From: Desulfopila_A sp964446655 | GTDB lineage: Bacteria; Desulfobacterota; Desulfobulbia; Desulfobulbales; Desulfocapsaceae | Direction of reading: 5' to 3' | Assembly (NCBI GenBank): GCA_964446655.1 | Contig: CAYUPL010000003.1 | Span: 62,001 to 126,000, forward strand | Length of the DNA: 64,000 nt | In this document: positions 53,341 to 61,800 of the stretch, piece after piece | Numbering within the stretch: the first letter of the stretch is position 1 | Layout of the letters: every line of letters starts with the position of its first letter | The notes under the pieces: model-generated | The model's database searches: none | Told to the model about the DNA's origin: nothing | The model's input: the letters and a program-made list of their open reading frames with translations, nothing else | Made by a program: the position numbers and the translations under genes

Positions 53341-55046
53341 TGCGCAGGAAGACCAGGAGTAAGGATCTTATTGAGCAGGACCTTTGTTATCATATAGGTA
53401 GGCACTATTCCTTCAGCTCCCATGGGACCGGCAGCCAGCGTCTGCCCACTCTTCAAGGGGTTATCAGAGGCGTAATAGGCATAACGGATTTTCATGTTTC
53501 CGGGGATATGGCCCTGTATGATAGCGGCATTGATGGCACGCTGATAATGTGCTCCTTCCATCTCGAGCCCTATGGCGCCCCACGAAGAAAGATGAAATCT
53601 TTCCAGGATATCTTTATTTTGCAGTGATGTGCCAAGCACGGTGACCATTGGACCGCAATAAACGGCAATGGAATCATCAAAGTCGGAGACCAGCAGATCA
53701 TTTTTGACAATATAATTATGAGGAGTACCTTCCATGACATGAGCCGTGGCCAGCATTATATCACCTTTATTTCCCGGCAAAATGCCGGCTTTTCCCATAA
53801 CGGCAATTGATTCTATATGCAACGCAAGCGGAACATTGTCGGTGACGGTGTCATAGGGATTCAACAATTCATCCAGAATTTGAAATGCCTGGGTACCGAA
53901 AGCATAATCTATTACCAGAATAACGGGTTTCTCGCTTTGTATGTAATCACTGTCATAGTGCAGTTCCGATCGTAGAGAGGTTAAATCGATCTTTGACGTG
54001 TCAATAATGTTGACATTGATATTCGAACCGGAAACATCGCTCACAAAGGAATATCCATATTTTTCGGCTGTTTTTTCGACAACATCTCCCATCTTTTTAA
54101 CGGCATGGATCATGTCATAAAGATCGTCGGGGATTTCCATTCCCTGAGACGTCAGGGCCAGAGGACCATAAAGAAGGTTTTTCACTGAATGCATATTAGC
54201 GCTGATAAGATGAATCGGTCTGGTGTGCAAACCGAGATCGCAAAGCTTAGCCTTTATACTGAAGGCCCAGGCGGCGGCATATTTATGATGTTCAATCATC
54301 TCGTGAAGAGAGGGAGTAAAATAGACCGCCAGTTGCTCTTCTTCACTGCTCTGCTCCTTCTGAAATCGCTTGCCGAGGTTATAGATAATCTGGAAGAAAC
54401 CACTGTTGTGGTTGCCTTCCTTCTTATGCCTCTCCACATACTCATAGGACTCCCTGGTTTCTCGATAAGTACGGCCAAGGATTATCGACAGATTCCAGAT
54501 GGCCTGATCCAGGATGGCTCCGCTAAGATTTTCCGTGCCGTGTTCAATTATCTTCTCTAAATCCAGCCATTCCAGACTGGTCCCACCTTCCTTATCTCCT
54601 ATTCTCTGAGAAATTTTCTGTGATTCGATACCCATAAAAGTAATATGGGTTAAGATATCATAGATTTCCGTGAGTCCCCGGGTGATCACGAAGCACATCT
54701 CCCTTTCTGAAACGGCATAACACACCCGTCGACGTTTCGGTGGAATCACTTCTTCAAAAGCGGTGTCCTGAAAATCCTCCTGTGCCGTCAAAATGATCCG
54801 GTTGCATTTTTCAATCCCTCTGGGCAAGCGGTCTATCACATATTCAAGACCTTTTAATTCTACAATTCGGGGATCACTCATGGAGCCATATATCTCAGGA
54901 CTGAAGAGCTTCAGTGCTTCGGCCAGCTGCAGACCGGTTTTTCCAAATACTTTATAATATCCACGAATAGTTAACGCATCAGCCAGAACCTTAAATGTCC
55001 GTATTGCGATTCGCGCCTTCTGTGATTTTGATAACCCCAGCATCAT
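53337..55046 (-). CDS. Large uncharacterised protein with nucleoside-phosphorylase-like C-terminus
   Basis: This 569-residue protein matches no family I can name with certainty; it may correspond to the DUF6909 group. The N-terminal half (1-230) is mainly helical. The C-terminal half (about 375-560) contains VILVIDYAFGTQAFQILDEL, GILPGNKGDIMLATAHV, VYCGPMVTVLGTS and AIGLEMEGAHY near residues 491-501. The EME motif in this setting resembles the active-site region of purine nucleoside phosphorylases and MTA/SAH nucleosidases. Two ATGs lie in tandem; the second (55043) is better spaced from AAGGAG. It is coupled to the histidine kinase through an ATGA overlap. Confidence 0.6.
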   Translation of the reverse strand: MMLGLSKSQKARIAIRTFKVLADALTIRGYYKVFGKTGLQLAEALKLFSPEIYGSMSDPRIVELKGLEYVIDRLPRGIEKCNRIILTAQEDFQDTAFEEVIPPKRRRVCYAVSEREMCFVITRGLTEIYDILTHITFMGIESQKISQRIGDKEGGTSLEWLDLEKIIEHGTENLSGAILDQAIWNLSIILGRTYRETRESYEYVERHKKEGNHNSGFFQIIYNLGKRFQKEQSSEEEQLAVYFTPSLHEMIEHHKYAAAWAFSIKAKLCDLGLHTRPIHLISANMHSVKNLLYGPLALTSQGMEIPDDLYDMIHAVKKMGDVVEKTAEKYGYSFVSDVSGSNINVNIIDTSKIDLTSLRSELHYDSDYIQSEKPVILVIDYAFGTQAFQILDELLNPYDTVTDNVPLALHIESIAVMGKAGILPGNKGDIMLATAHVMEGTPHNYIVKNDLLVSDFDDSIAVYCGPMVTVLGTSLQNKDILERFHLSSWGAIGLEMEGAHYQRAINAAIIQGHIPGNMKIRYAYYASDNPLKSGQTLAAGPMGAEGIVPTYMITKVLLNKILTPGLPAQ

Positions 55047-55410
55047 CTCTCCTTTGCAAGCAAAATAATTGCTATAGTGATAGCTTCCGTAAAACGCTTA
55101 TAACATTTTAACATTCATTATTTCAACTGCATCAGTTACAATACATTTTTCAAGAGGGATATGTCCGCACTCCCTGTTGATTTCGGGGCTTGATTTAGAT
55201 ATTATTTGCCGTGCCTTACGCCGTCGCCTCCGAAAAGGCCCTTTCACAGAAAAAAATGAGTGAGATATTGATTGACAATGGTATACTGAAAGTGCGTGTA
55301 TGTTTACGACCAGTACGCACTAATCAGGCGTGCGCAACAAACCAATTTATTTCAAATAGTTAAGACTTTTCTGTCTTCTCTTTAGTCGCATCTCAACGTA
55401 ATGGTAACAC
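55047..55410. other. 364-bp divergent intergenic region
   Basis: No gene is visible. The left end holds the minus-strand promoter at 55097-55126. Toward the plus-strand lipoprotein gene there is a TATACT at 55282-55287 without a good -35. A TTGACA occurs at 55272-55277, and a perfect inverted repeat AGTGCGT/ACGCACT lies at 55291-55297 and 55315-55321, placed where an operator could act. Confidence 0.5.
55097..55126 (-). promoter_or_regulatory. Sigma70-type promoter for the 569-residue protein / kinase pair
   Basis: On the minus strand TTGAAA (55121-55126) is followed after 18 bp by TATAAG (55097-55102); each box matches five of six consensus bases. It lies about 50 bp before the start of the 569-residue protein gene and should drive both it and the kinase. 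Confidence 0.6.
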
Positions 55411-55977
55411 ATGTTTAAATTCAAAAATTTTCTCTCGCTTTTAACTGTATTGCTCATGTCCTCTTCATGTTCATCAGTAATGGTGAGTCAAGACTATGAT
55501 CTTGCTGTCCCTTTTTCTCAGTATGAACACTTTGCCTTCGCCGACAAAGATCCGCAGAGAAAAACCGATCCCCGCTATGATAACGAATTGATAAATACAC
55601 GTTTTTATAATGCTATCCAGAAAGAACTGCGAGAAAAAGGGTATATTTACAAAGCGGTTCCAGGCGAAAGCGATATCACAGTCTCCTTTAACTACTCTGT
55701 TCGCCCCAAAATGGATCTGTATAATATCAGCAAGCAAGTCGGTTTCAGTTATGGAGCATATCACAGATATGGCGGCATAAGCGCACCGACCTGTACCGAT
55801 ATCTCCGAGTTTGACCAAGGCCTGTTATTTATCGACATCAGAGATACCGGCACAGGCCGACTTGTCTGGCGTGGAACAGGGGCCGACATAGTTTCCATTC
55901 ATGCAACGCCGGAAGCAATACACGACCAGGTCGAAAAAATGGTTACTGCAGTGCTTGAGCAATACCCTCCGGACTGA
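55411..55977 (+). CDS. DUF4136 lipoprotein
   Basis: This 188-residue protein has a lipoprotein signal ending in LLMSSSC with Cys20 as the lipidation site. The mature part shows the DUF4136 pattern: YDLAVPFSQYEHFAFAD, DNELINTRFYNAIQKELREKGY, SDITVSFNYSV, and LFIDIRDTGTGRLVWRGTG with a C-terminal helix ending VLEQYPPD. It should sit in a membrane facing the periplasm. Function of the family is unknown. mdh follows after 150 bp. Confidence 0.88.
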   Translation: MFKFKNFLSLLTVLLMSSSCSSVMVSQDYDLAVPFSQYEHFAFADKDPQRKTDPRYDNELINTRFYNAIQKELREKGYIYKAVPGESDITVSFNYSVRPKMDLYNISKQVGFSYGAYHRYGGISAPTCTDISEFDQGLLFIDIRDTGTGRLVWRGTGADIVSIHATPEAIHDQVEKMVTAVLEQYPPD

Positions 55978-56127
55978 GCCGGTCGTTTTCCTGTATCCAC
56001 TCATAAAAAAAAAACAATATACCATCCCCATCATATCGACTGTTAATGTTACTATGCTTGTCCTGAGTAAATGGTGGCTTTTGCCTCATATGCATTTTTT
56101 TATTAATTCAAACACTGGAGAAAGAAG

Positions 56128-57105
56128 ATGAAAGACCCCGTACGTGTAGCAATCACAGGTGCAGCTGGACAAATCAGTTATTCCATTATCTTCCGTATCG
56201 CAAGTGGCAGTATGCTTGGTCCGGACCAGCCTGTCATACTGCAGTTGCTCGAAATTCCACCGGCAATGGATGCTTTAAACGGTGTTGTAATGGAGCTTCA
56301 CGATTGCGCCTTCCCTCTGGTACACGGAGTAGTTGCTACCGACGACCCTGCTGTTGCTTTCCAGAACACTGATTACGCCATACTTGTCGGTGCTCGCCCA
56401 CGAGGACCAGGTATGGAAAGATCCGATCTTCTCACGGCAAATGCGAAAATCTTCTCTGCCCAGGGAAAAGCTCTGAGTGACCAAGCAAATCCCAACGTTA
56501 AAATTCTCGTGGTAGGTAATCCGGCCAACACCAACGCCCTCATTACCCTGAAAAACGGGCCGAACCTGAATCCTAAAAATGTTACGGCGATGATGCGTCT
56601 CGACCATAACAGGTCACTTTCTCAAATTGCTCAAAAAACCAATAGTCACTCCACCAAAATAGAAAAAATGGTTGTCTGGGGTAATCATTCGGCTACTCAA
56701 TACCCGGATATCAGCTATGCAACACTTGAGGGCAAGCCGGTAAAAGAACTTGTTGACGAAGAATGGAATGTTAATGAGTTTATTCCGGTGGTCCAGCAAC
56801 GCGGTGCAACAATTATCAAGGCACGTGGAGCTTCCAGCGCCGCTTCCGCCGCTTCCGCCGCTGTCGATCACATGCGTGACTGGATTCTGGGCAGCAATGG
56901 TCAGTGGGTAAGCATGGGTGTATACAGCGCCGGCAATTCCTATGGCATCGATGAAGACATCATCTATTCTTTTCCAATCATCTGTGAAAATGGAGAATGG
57001 CAGGAAGTCAGTGGTCTTGAGGTCAGCGATTTCAGCCGTGAACGCATGGCGAAAACCGAAAAAGAATTGGTTGACGAACGCTCCGCGATAGCCGATCTTC
57101 TCTAG
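56128..57105 (+). CDS. mdh: Malate dehydrogenase
   Basis: Mdh interconverts malate and oxaloacetate with NAD(H). The 325-residue protein begins VRVAITGAAGQISYSIIFRIASG and is of the cytosolic/NADP-MDH-like group. Further motifs are QLLEIPPAMDALNGV, VGARPRGPGMERSDLL with substrate-binding arginines, GNPANTNALI, MMRLDHNRS with the catalytic Asp, and WGNHSATQYPD with the catalytic His. GGAG precedes the ATG. A strong terminator lies 70 bp after the stop, so transcription ends here. Confidence 0.96.
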   Translation: MKDPVRVAITGAAGQISYSIIFRIASGSMLGPDQPVILQLLEIPPAMDALNGVVMELHDCAFPLVHGVVATDDPAVAFQNTDYAILVGARPRGPGMERSDLLTANAKIFSAQGKALSDQANPNVKILVVGNPANTNALITLKNGPNLNPKNVTAMMRLDHNRSLSQIAQKTNSHSTKIEKMVVWGNHSATQYPDISYATLEGKPVKELVDEEWNVNEFIPVVQQRGATIIKARGASSAASAASAAVDHMRDWILGSNGQWVSMGVYSAGNSYGIDEDIIYSFPIICENGEWQEVSGLEVSDFSRERMAKTEKELVDERSAIADLL

Positions 57106-57175
57106 ATTTCTCTCCGCTGCATGAGGGGGCCGGTGATCTTTTACTAAAGCGTCTCAAGGACGGCTCCGGACCGGT

Positions 57176-57212
57176 AAAAAAGGGGCTATCCTTTAAAGGA
57201 TAGCCCCTTTTT
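57176..57212 (+). terminator. Strong intrinsic terminator after mdh
   Basis: AAGGGGCTATCCTTT pairs perfectly with AAAGGATAGCCCCTT, flanked by an A-run and a T-run, so it can work on both strands. It lies between mdh and nadA and gives nadA a separate transcript. Confidence 0.9.
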
Positions 57213-57319
57213 GTATACTCTATTGCAAACGCATCCGACAAGAATGTGCAATTTCAGATACAGTTCTTATCATTTAAACAGATACAGCCTCTTTTACTTT
57301 ACTTCAGCGCAGGTTTACA

Positions 57320-58360
57320 ATGAGTAGAATCAACGTAAATATACCAGTTACCAAAGTCCCTGATCATCCCGTCTGGCCGTCAATGAGTGCAGAAGAAGAA
57401 CAGCGTCTGGTTCTTTCCATCAAAAAAATGCTGCTCGAGCAAAACGCTGTACTGGTGGCCCATTATTATACCGACGGACGAATTCAGGACCTCGCCGAAG
57501 AGACAGGGGGGTGCGTTGCTGATTCGCTTGAAATGGCACGTTTCGGTACTGCTTCCAGTGCCGAGACCCTGATTGTTGCCGGAGTACGTTTTATGGGGGA
57601 AACAGCCAAAATACTCAATACTGAGAAAAGAGTATTAATGCCGGATCCAGCGGCAACGTGCTCACTGGACGAAGGATGTCCTATCGATCTCTTTTCCCAA
57701 TTCTGTGATCACTATCCAGATCATACTGTAGTCGTTTATGCCAACACGAGTGCCGAAGTCAAGGCTCGTTCCGATTGGGTCGTTACTTCTGGAATCGCAC
57801 TTGATATTGTCATATATCTTTCCCAAAAAGGTGAAAAAATCCTTTGGGCTCCTGATCAACACTTAGGCCGATACGTACAGAGATCCACGGGAGCGGAGAT
57901 GGTTTTTTGGCCTGGCTCCTGCGTTGTTCATGAAGAATTTAAATCCGTTGCCCTGCATCGTGTCAGAAAACTGCATCCCGATGCGGCTATTCTGGTACAC
58001 CCGGAATCCCCTCAAAATATAATAGAGCAGGCTGACGTGGTGGGCTCAACAACAGCTTTAATAAAGGCAGTTGTCGAGATGCCTCATTCCAAGTTTATTG
58101 TGGCAACCGATGCCGGAATTTTCAATAAAATGCGTCAACTGGCACCAGGGAAGGAGCTGATAGAAGCCCCGACCGCAGGTGAGGGTGCAACATGCCAAAG
58201 CTGTGCCCATTGTCCCTGGATGGGCATGAACGCTCTGCAGAACCTTGCTGAAACCTTGCAGACGGGACAAAATGAAATACTGGTTTCGAAAAAGTTGGCC
58301 GAAAAGGCCAAAATCCCCATACGGCGCATGCTTGATTTTGCCCAAAAACAACACAGTTAA
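57320..58360 (+). CDS. nadA: Quinolinate synthase NadA
   Basis: NadA condenses iminoaspartate with dihydroxyacetone phosphate to quinolinate for NAD synthesis, using a [4Fe-4S] cluster. The 346-residue protein shows VAHYYTDGRIQDLAEETGG, SLEMARFG, the three cluster-ligand regions (LDEGCP preceded by ATCS, WPGSCVVHEEF and CQSCAHCPWM), and HPESPQNIIEQADVVGSTTAL. All are intact. No nadB adjoins it. It converges on shikimate kinase with a 4-bp gap. Confidence 0.96.
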   Translation: MSRINVNIPVTKVPDHPVWPSMSAEEEQRLVLSIKKMLLEQNAVLVAHYYTDGRIQDLAEETGGCVADSLEMARFGTASSAETLIVAGVRFMGETAKILNTEKRVLMPDPAATCSLDEGCPIDLFSQFCDHYPDHTVVVYANTSAEVKARSDWVVTSGIALDIVIYLSQKGEKILWAPDQHLGRYVQRSTGAEMVFWPGSCVVHEEFKSVALHRVRKLHPDAAILVHPESPQNIIEQADVVGSTTALIKAVVEMPHSKFIVATDAGIFNKMRQLAPGKELIEAPTAGEGATCQSCAHCPWMGMNALQNLAETLQTGQNEILVSKKLAEKAKIPIRRMLDFAQKQHS

Positions 58361-58364
58361 AATA

Positions 58365-58892
58365 TTAGACCGGATTTCTGTCAATTATATAAATTGAACA
58401 AATCTCCAGGGCAATTTCATCTATGCTCTTTCCTGTCACATCCACGATAACATCGGCTGCCTTATGATAAAGAGGTAGCCTTTCGGCATAGAGTTTTTCA
58501 GCATTTTTCAGATCCTGCAACAGAGGTCGTTTTTGAATTTTTCGAGCACCGTTGGGATGAGATTGAATTCTTTTGATAATATAGTCAAATCCCGCATGGA
58601 GGTAGACAACATGACCAATCTTTTTAAGGTTCTTGACATTTACAAACCCGCCACCAGTTGATATTACCGTTCCGCTGACATTTCTTTCCAGCCATCGAGC
58701 AGTTTTCCTTTCAAGCTTTCGAAATTCCTTCTCACCGTACTCTTTAAAAATATTCTTGATTTTTCTATTTACAGAACTTTCAATAAGATCATCACAGTCA
58801 ACGACATAGCATGAAGTAAGTGAAGCAATTCTACGCCCAATCTGCCCTTTACCTACTCCCATAAACCCGATCAATACAATGTTATGCTTCAT
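58365..58892 (-). CDS. aroK: Shikimate kinase with altered P-loop
   Basis: Shikimate kinase phosphorylates shikimate on the way to chorismate. The 175-residue protein has the family's shikimate-binding elements: VDCDDLIESS with Asp32 and Asp34, EKEFRKLERKTA, VISTGGGFVN, the lid RPLLQD and AERLPLYHKAADVIVDV. The P-loop reads GFMGVGKGQIGR: the Ser/Thr that normally follows the lysine (GK[ST]) is Gly16, and the next residue is Gln. The Mg-ATP site is therefore unusual. It may be a divergent active enzyme or an impaired one. It lies 94 bp after the mannosyltransferase gene. Confidence 0.88.
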   Translation of the reverse strand: MKHNIVLIGFMGVGKGQIGRRIASLTSCYVVDCDDLIESSVNRKIKNIFKEYGEKEFRKLERKTARWLERNVSGTVISTGGGFVNVKNLKKIGHVVYLHAGFDYIIKRIQSHPNGARKIQKRPLLQDLKNAEKLYAERLPLYHKAADVIVDVTGKSIDEIALEICSIYIIDRNPV

Positions 58893-58986
58893 CTGATATA
58901 TTCCTTCGCTTTAAACGGTACGCCCCGGTGCAAACCACAGAAGTACTCCTTCTTTGTCAATTCGGATATTTTCGAAGCTATATTTG

Positions 58987-60066
58987 TTACAAAGCAAATA
59001 GCCACTTTTCATATCTGCCTGCAAGCCTTTGCCAACTGAACCTGTCCGTATCAATGGAATGCAGGCGAGAACTGCTGGTTGATGCAAAATCATCAAGCAG
59101 GCGGCTGAGTCGATCGGCCAGCTGACCATCGGCGTAGAGATATTCTTCCGGATAAAGCTCTGTATAGGAGAGCCTGTTCGGCAATAACGGAATACACCCG
59201 GCCCGCAGGGCCTCAATCACTGCAATACCAAAAAATTCATGCAGCGCGGTTGAAATGACGATATCACATTTTTCCAACAAGTCGATATAGTCCTGCCGGG
59301 TTGCAGCATAACCAAAATGAAGAATTTTATCACCAAAACGGGTCTTTGAAGACGTAAAAATTTCGGGAATATCCCGAAAAGCCTGGCCCAATACTATTAT
59401 TCTGAAATCATATCCCCTCTCCTCAACCTCCACCAATGCGCCAAAAAAACTTTCCGGATCTTTATCATGCTCCCACCGGTGATTCCAGCATATCACCGGG
59501 ATGTTGTTATGTCCCTTTTTCCCGGAAAAATGGTCGAAATCAACACCAGGATAGAGTATATCCGTCTTTTTTTCAATTTTCTGCAGCACCGGCTGCAAAT
59601 TCATATCAGCTGTTTTTCTGATAAACCCGGCACTTTTTGCAATAAAAGTCTGCCAATTATATCTGGAATTAAAAGCCAGCTTGTCGGAGACCAGTGCAGT
59701 GGTAAAATTAATGGAAGTAAATTGATTTCTGATCTTTTCTTCTTGACGGTTTGGGTAGGCAAATTGATTTTCGTGAAAGTAGGTACAAAACTTGCAATAA
59801 AAATTCCAATTTTCCAGATTGACAACGAGTGCCTTCAACACGGCAACATCAACGAATGTTGAACACAATACCGTATCAAAAAACCTGTCATCCATTTTTT
59901 CAATACATGAGGCAAACCACGGAGCGGAAAGTTGCATCCGCATTTTCCATTTTCGGGCCGGCAGCGTAAGAAAGGTGAACTCAGCTTCGATATGTTGCTG
60001 TAGGCCCAGCAGGAATTGTTTGTGTGATCCTCCAAAATAAGGTTCGACGACTAACACTTTTTTCAT
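58987..60066 (-). CDS. tRNA-queuosine alpha-mannosyltransferase homologue (DUF3524/GTDC1-like)
   Basis: From the ATG at 60066 the protein has 359 residues. Its N-terminal domain (VLVVEPYFGGSHKQFL, TLPARKWKMRM, YFHENQFAYP) is the DUF3524 domain found in animal GTDC1/QTMAN, which mannosylates queuosine in tRNA-Asp. The C-terminal GT4 domain has NHRWEHDKDPESFF, nearly identical to the animal protein as I recall it, and DIVISTALHEFFGIAVIEAL. The family call is strong; queuosine as the bacterial acceptor is inference. The start shares ATGA with the stop of the upstream YkgJ-family gene. Longer in-frame starts up to 60228 would overlap that gene. Confidence 0.85.
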   Translation of the reverse strand: MKKVLVVEPYFGGSHKQFLLGLQQHIEAEFTFLTLPARKWKMRMQLSAPWFASCIEKMDDRFFDTVLCSTFVDVAVLKALVVNLENWNFYCKFCTYFHENQFAYPNRQEEKIRNQFTSINFTTALVSDKLAFNSRYNWQTFIAKSAGFIRKTADMNLQPVLQKIEKKTDILYPGVDFDHFSGKKGHNNIPVICWNHRWEHDKDPESFFGALVEVEERGYDFRIIVLGQAFRDIPEIFTSSKTRFGDKILHFGYAATRQDYIDLLEKCDIVISTALHEFFGIAVIEALRAGCIPLLPNRLSYTELYPEEYLYADGQLADRLSRLLDDFASTSSSRLHSIDTDRFSWQRLAGRYEKWLFAL

Positions 60067-60521
60067 TCTTCTCTCTTCTTGTTGAGTTCCGTACGAAGAT
60101 ACTTTTCGAAAGGAACACCTTCGTCGACACGATAGCCACACCCCTGCAACAATATCCCTCCGTGCAGAAGAAGTGATCTGTTTGGATATCTGCGACAGAT
60201 ATCCAGACGGTTGGCATAGTCCTGGCAACCAATTCCGGGAGCATACCAGGAGCAGCTGAACTGCAGGTACCCCATATGATCCTTTGCCGTCATCGTAAAT
60301 CTCTGATATTCAGGATTTTCCTTCAGCAATTCGTTAAACTGATGTTTTCTTCGTATCCAGCCCTTATGGTATTTAAGATTTATACCTCTGCAGCATTGAC
60401 CACAACGTAAGCATGTACCACTCAACAGATATTGCTTGCCGAAGATTTTCAGACGGAGCAGCTGCACCACTGCTGCAACGGGAAGCGACAACACATGCCG
60501 GAAATATTTATACGCCCTCAT
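60063..60521 (-). CDS. YkgJ-family cysteine-cluster protein (second copy)
   Basis: This 152-residue protein carries the YkgJ signature CLRCGQCCRG at about residues 37-46, after a hydrophobic, basic N-terminal segment (about 10-30) that might anchor it to the membrane. Further cysteines are in FSCSWY, IGCQDYANRLDICRRYPN and LLQGCGYRV. The layout differs from the shorter first copy at 46872-47270. It is translationally coupled to the queuosine mannosyltransferase homologue. Metal binding is likely from the cysteines; the role is unknown. Confidence 0.85.
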   Translation of the reverse strand: MRAYKYFRHVLSLPVAAVVQLLRLKIFGKQYLLSGTCLRCGQCCRGINLKYHKGWIRRKHQFNELLKENPEYQRFTMTAKDHMGYLQFSCSWYAPGIGCQDYANRLDICRRYPNRSLLLHGGILLQGCGYRVDEGVPFEKYLRTELNKKREE

Positions 60522-60560
60522 GTGTGCTCCTCTTGCATACTCTTCAGGTTAAAGAGTACC

Positions 60561-61784
60561 TCACTGCTCTGTCACCCCGGATGATTGTGTTACACCTATT
60601 AAAAGAATGATACATGCCACCAGAAGTGTGGAAACAGCAGCCAGTAAAAGATAGACAGCCGGAAAGCCATACCCTCCCTGGATGCTTTCTATTACTTTTA
60701 CACCCAAGGCGCCGACTCCAAACGTCAGTACGAACTTAAGGCCATAGGCGGAGCTCATCAGTTTAGGTGGAGCAAGACGAGAGACAAGTGTATTCTCGAT
60801 CGGCTGCATTCCTAAAAGAAAAAATGAGTGCAACAGAGCAAAAACAATCAGTGGAACATTGGTTGTCAAGGCCATGGCTACCGCCGCCGGGACAGTGACA
60901 AGATGAAAGAAAAGATACCCCCGGCGCAAATCGAAACGCTCTCCCACCTTTCCGCCGGTGTACTGACCCACCATACCAAGCAGATAAATCATTGAAGTAG
61001 AGACAGTTGCCACAACATTTTCCGTACCAATTCCACCAAACAGAACCGTAAGTGTCTGGAACAGTTCTCCATTACTTAATTGAAAGTAGGCAGGCAGGGT
61101 AACGGATGTCCCTCTGTAGACTATGCCGCCAAGCATTGTGGCCCCAAGCAAAATGAAGAAAGGTGAAGGCATACGGGCCGGTATCGTTTTGTTTTTATGG
61201 AATGAGGCAACAGTAGAACTACTCTTTCTCCTACTCTGTCGGGTGGCGCCCATCAGAAAAAAAACGCCTGTTAGATTGATCGCCGCAACGACCAGATATA
61301 CGGCATCAATGCCGAAAAAAAGATTTACCAGGCCGGCCAGCAATGGAGCAGTGGCCAGACCGAGATTGCCGAACATGCCGTTATAGGCCATGCCGATGCT
61401 TGTATTGCCTACATCTCTGGCAATCCAACCAAGTCCAACAGGATGGTATATCCCCGAAAAAAGGCCTAAACCGGTTAAGGCGAGACTGAACAGCAGTGGT
61501 TCTGTCAAAGAGAAAACCGCTAGAATTCCACACAGGCCTGCCCCGATGTGGAACAGGGTGAGTAGCGCTTTGGTGCCAAACTTATCTGCCGCCAGGCCCC
61601 ATGGTAATGCGGAAAAACCAAAAAGAAGATACATCCAGAAGGAGAGAGAAAGGGTCTCGGCGATGCTCAACCCGAACTGGTCGGCAAGGGGAACAAGAAG
61701 TGCCGGAAAAACCAGCATATTGAAATGGCTGACAAAATGGCCATAACAGGTTACCAGAAGTATGGCGCGTTCGTTTTTATTCAC
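60561..61784 (-). CDS. MFS transporter, fosmidomycin-resistance-like subgroup
   Basis: This is a twelve-helix major facilitator protein of about 407 residues. The N-terminal pattern CYGHFVSHFNMLVFPALLVPLADQ, cut at its conserved H-HF--H---PALL positions, and GIYHPVGLGW match the fosmidomycin-resistance (Fsr) group of MFS exporters. Motif A is present as WGLAADKFGTKALL. The substrate is unknown. I prefer the GTG at 61784, 16 bp after the coaBC stop; a TTG at 61847 would overlap coaBC. Neither has a good ribosome binding site. Confidence 0.85.
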   Translation of the reverse strand: MNKNERAILLVTCYGHFVSHFNMLVFPALLVPLADQFGLSIAETLSLSFWMYLLFGFSALPWGLAADKFGTKALLTLFHIGAGLCGILAVFSLTEPLLFSLALTGLGLFSGIYHPVGLGWIARDVGNTSIGMAYNGMFGNLGLATAPLLAGLVNLFFGIDAVYLVVAAINLTGVFFLMGATRQSRRKSSSTVASFHKNKTIPARMPSPFFILLGATMLGGIVYRGTSVTLPAYFQLSNGELFQTLTVLFGGIGTENVVATVSTSMIYLLGMVGQYTGGKVGERFDLRRGYLFFHLVTVPAAVAMALTTNVPLIVFALLHSFFLLGMQPIENTLVSRLAPPKLMSSAYGLKFVLTFGVGALGVKVIESIQGGYGFPAVYLLLAAVSTLLVACIILLIGVTQSSGVTEQ

Positions 61785-61800
61785 GTTACGTTGAAATATT

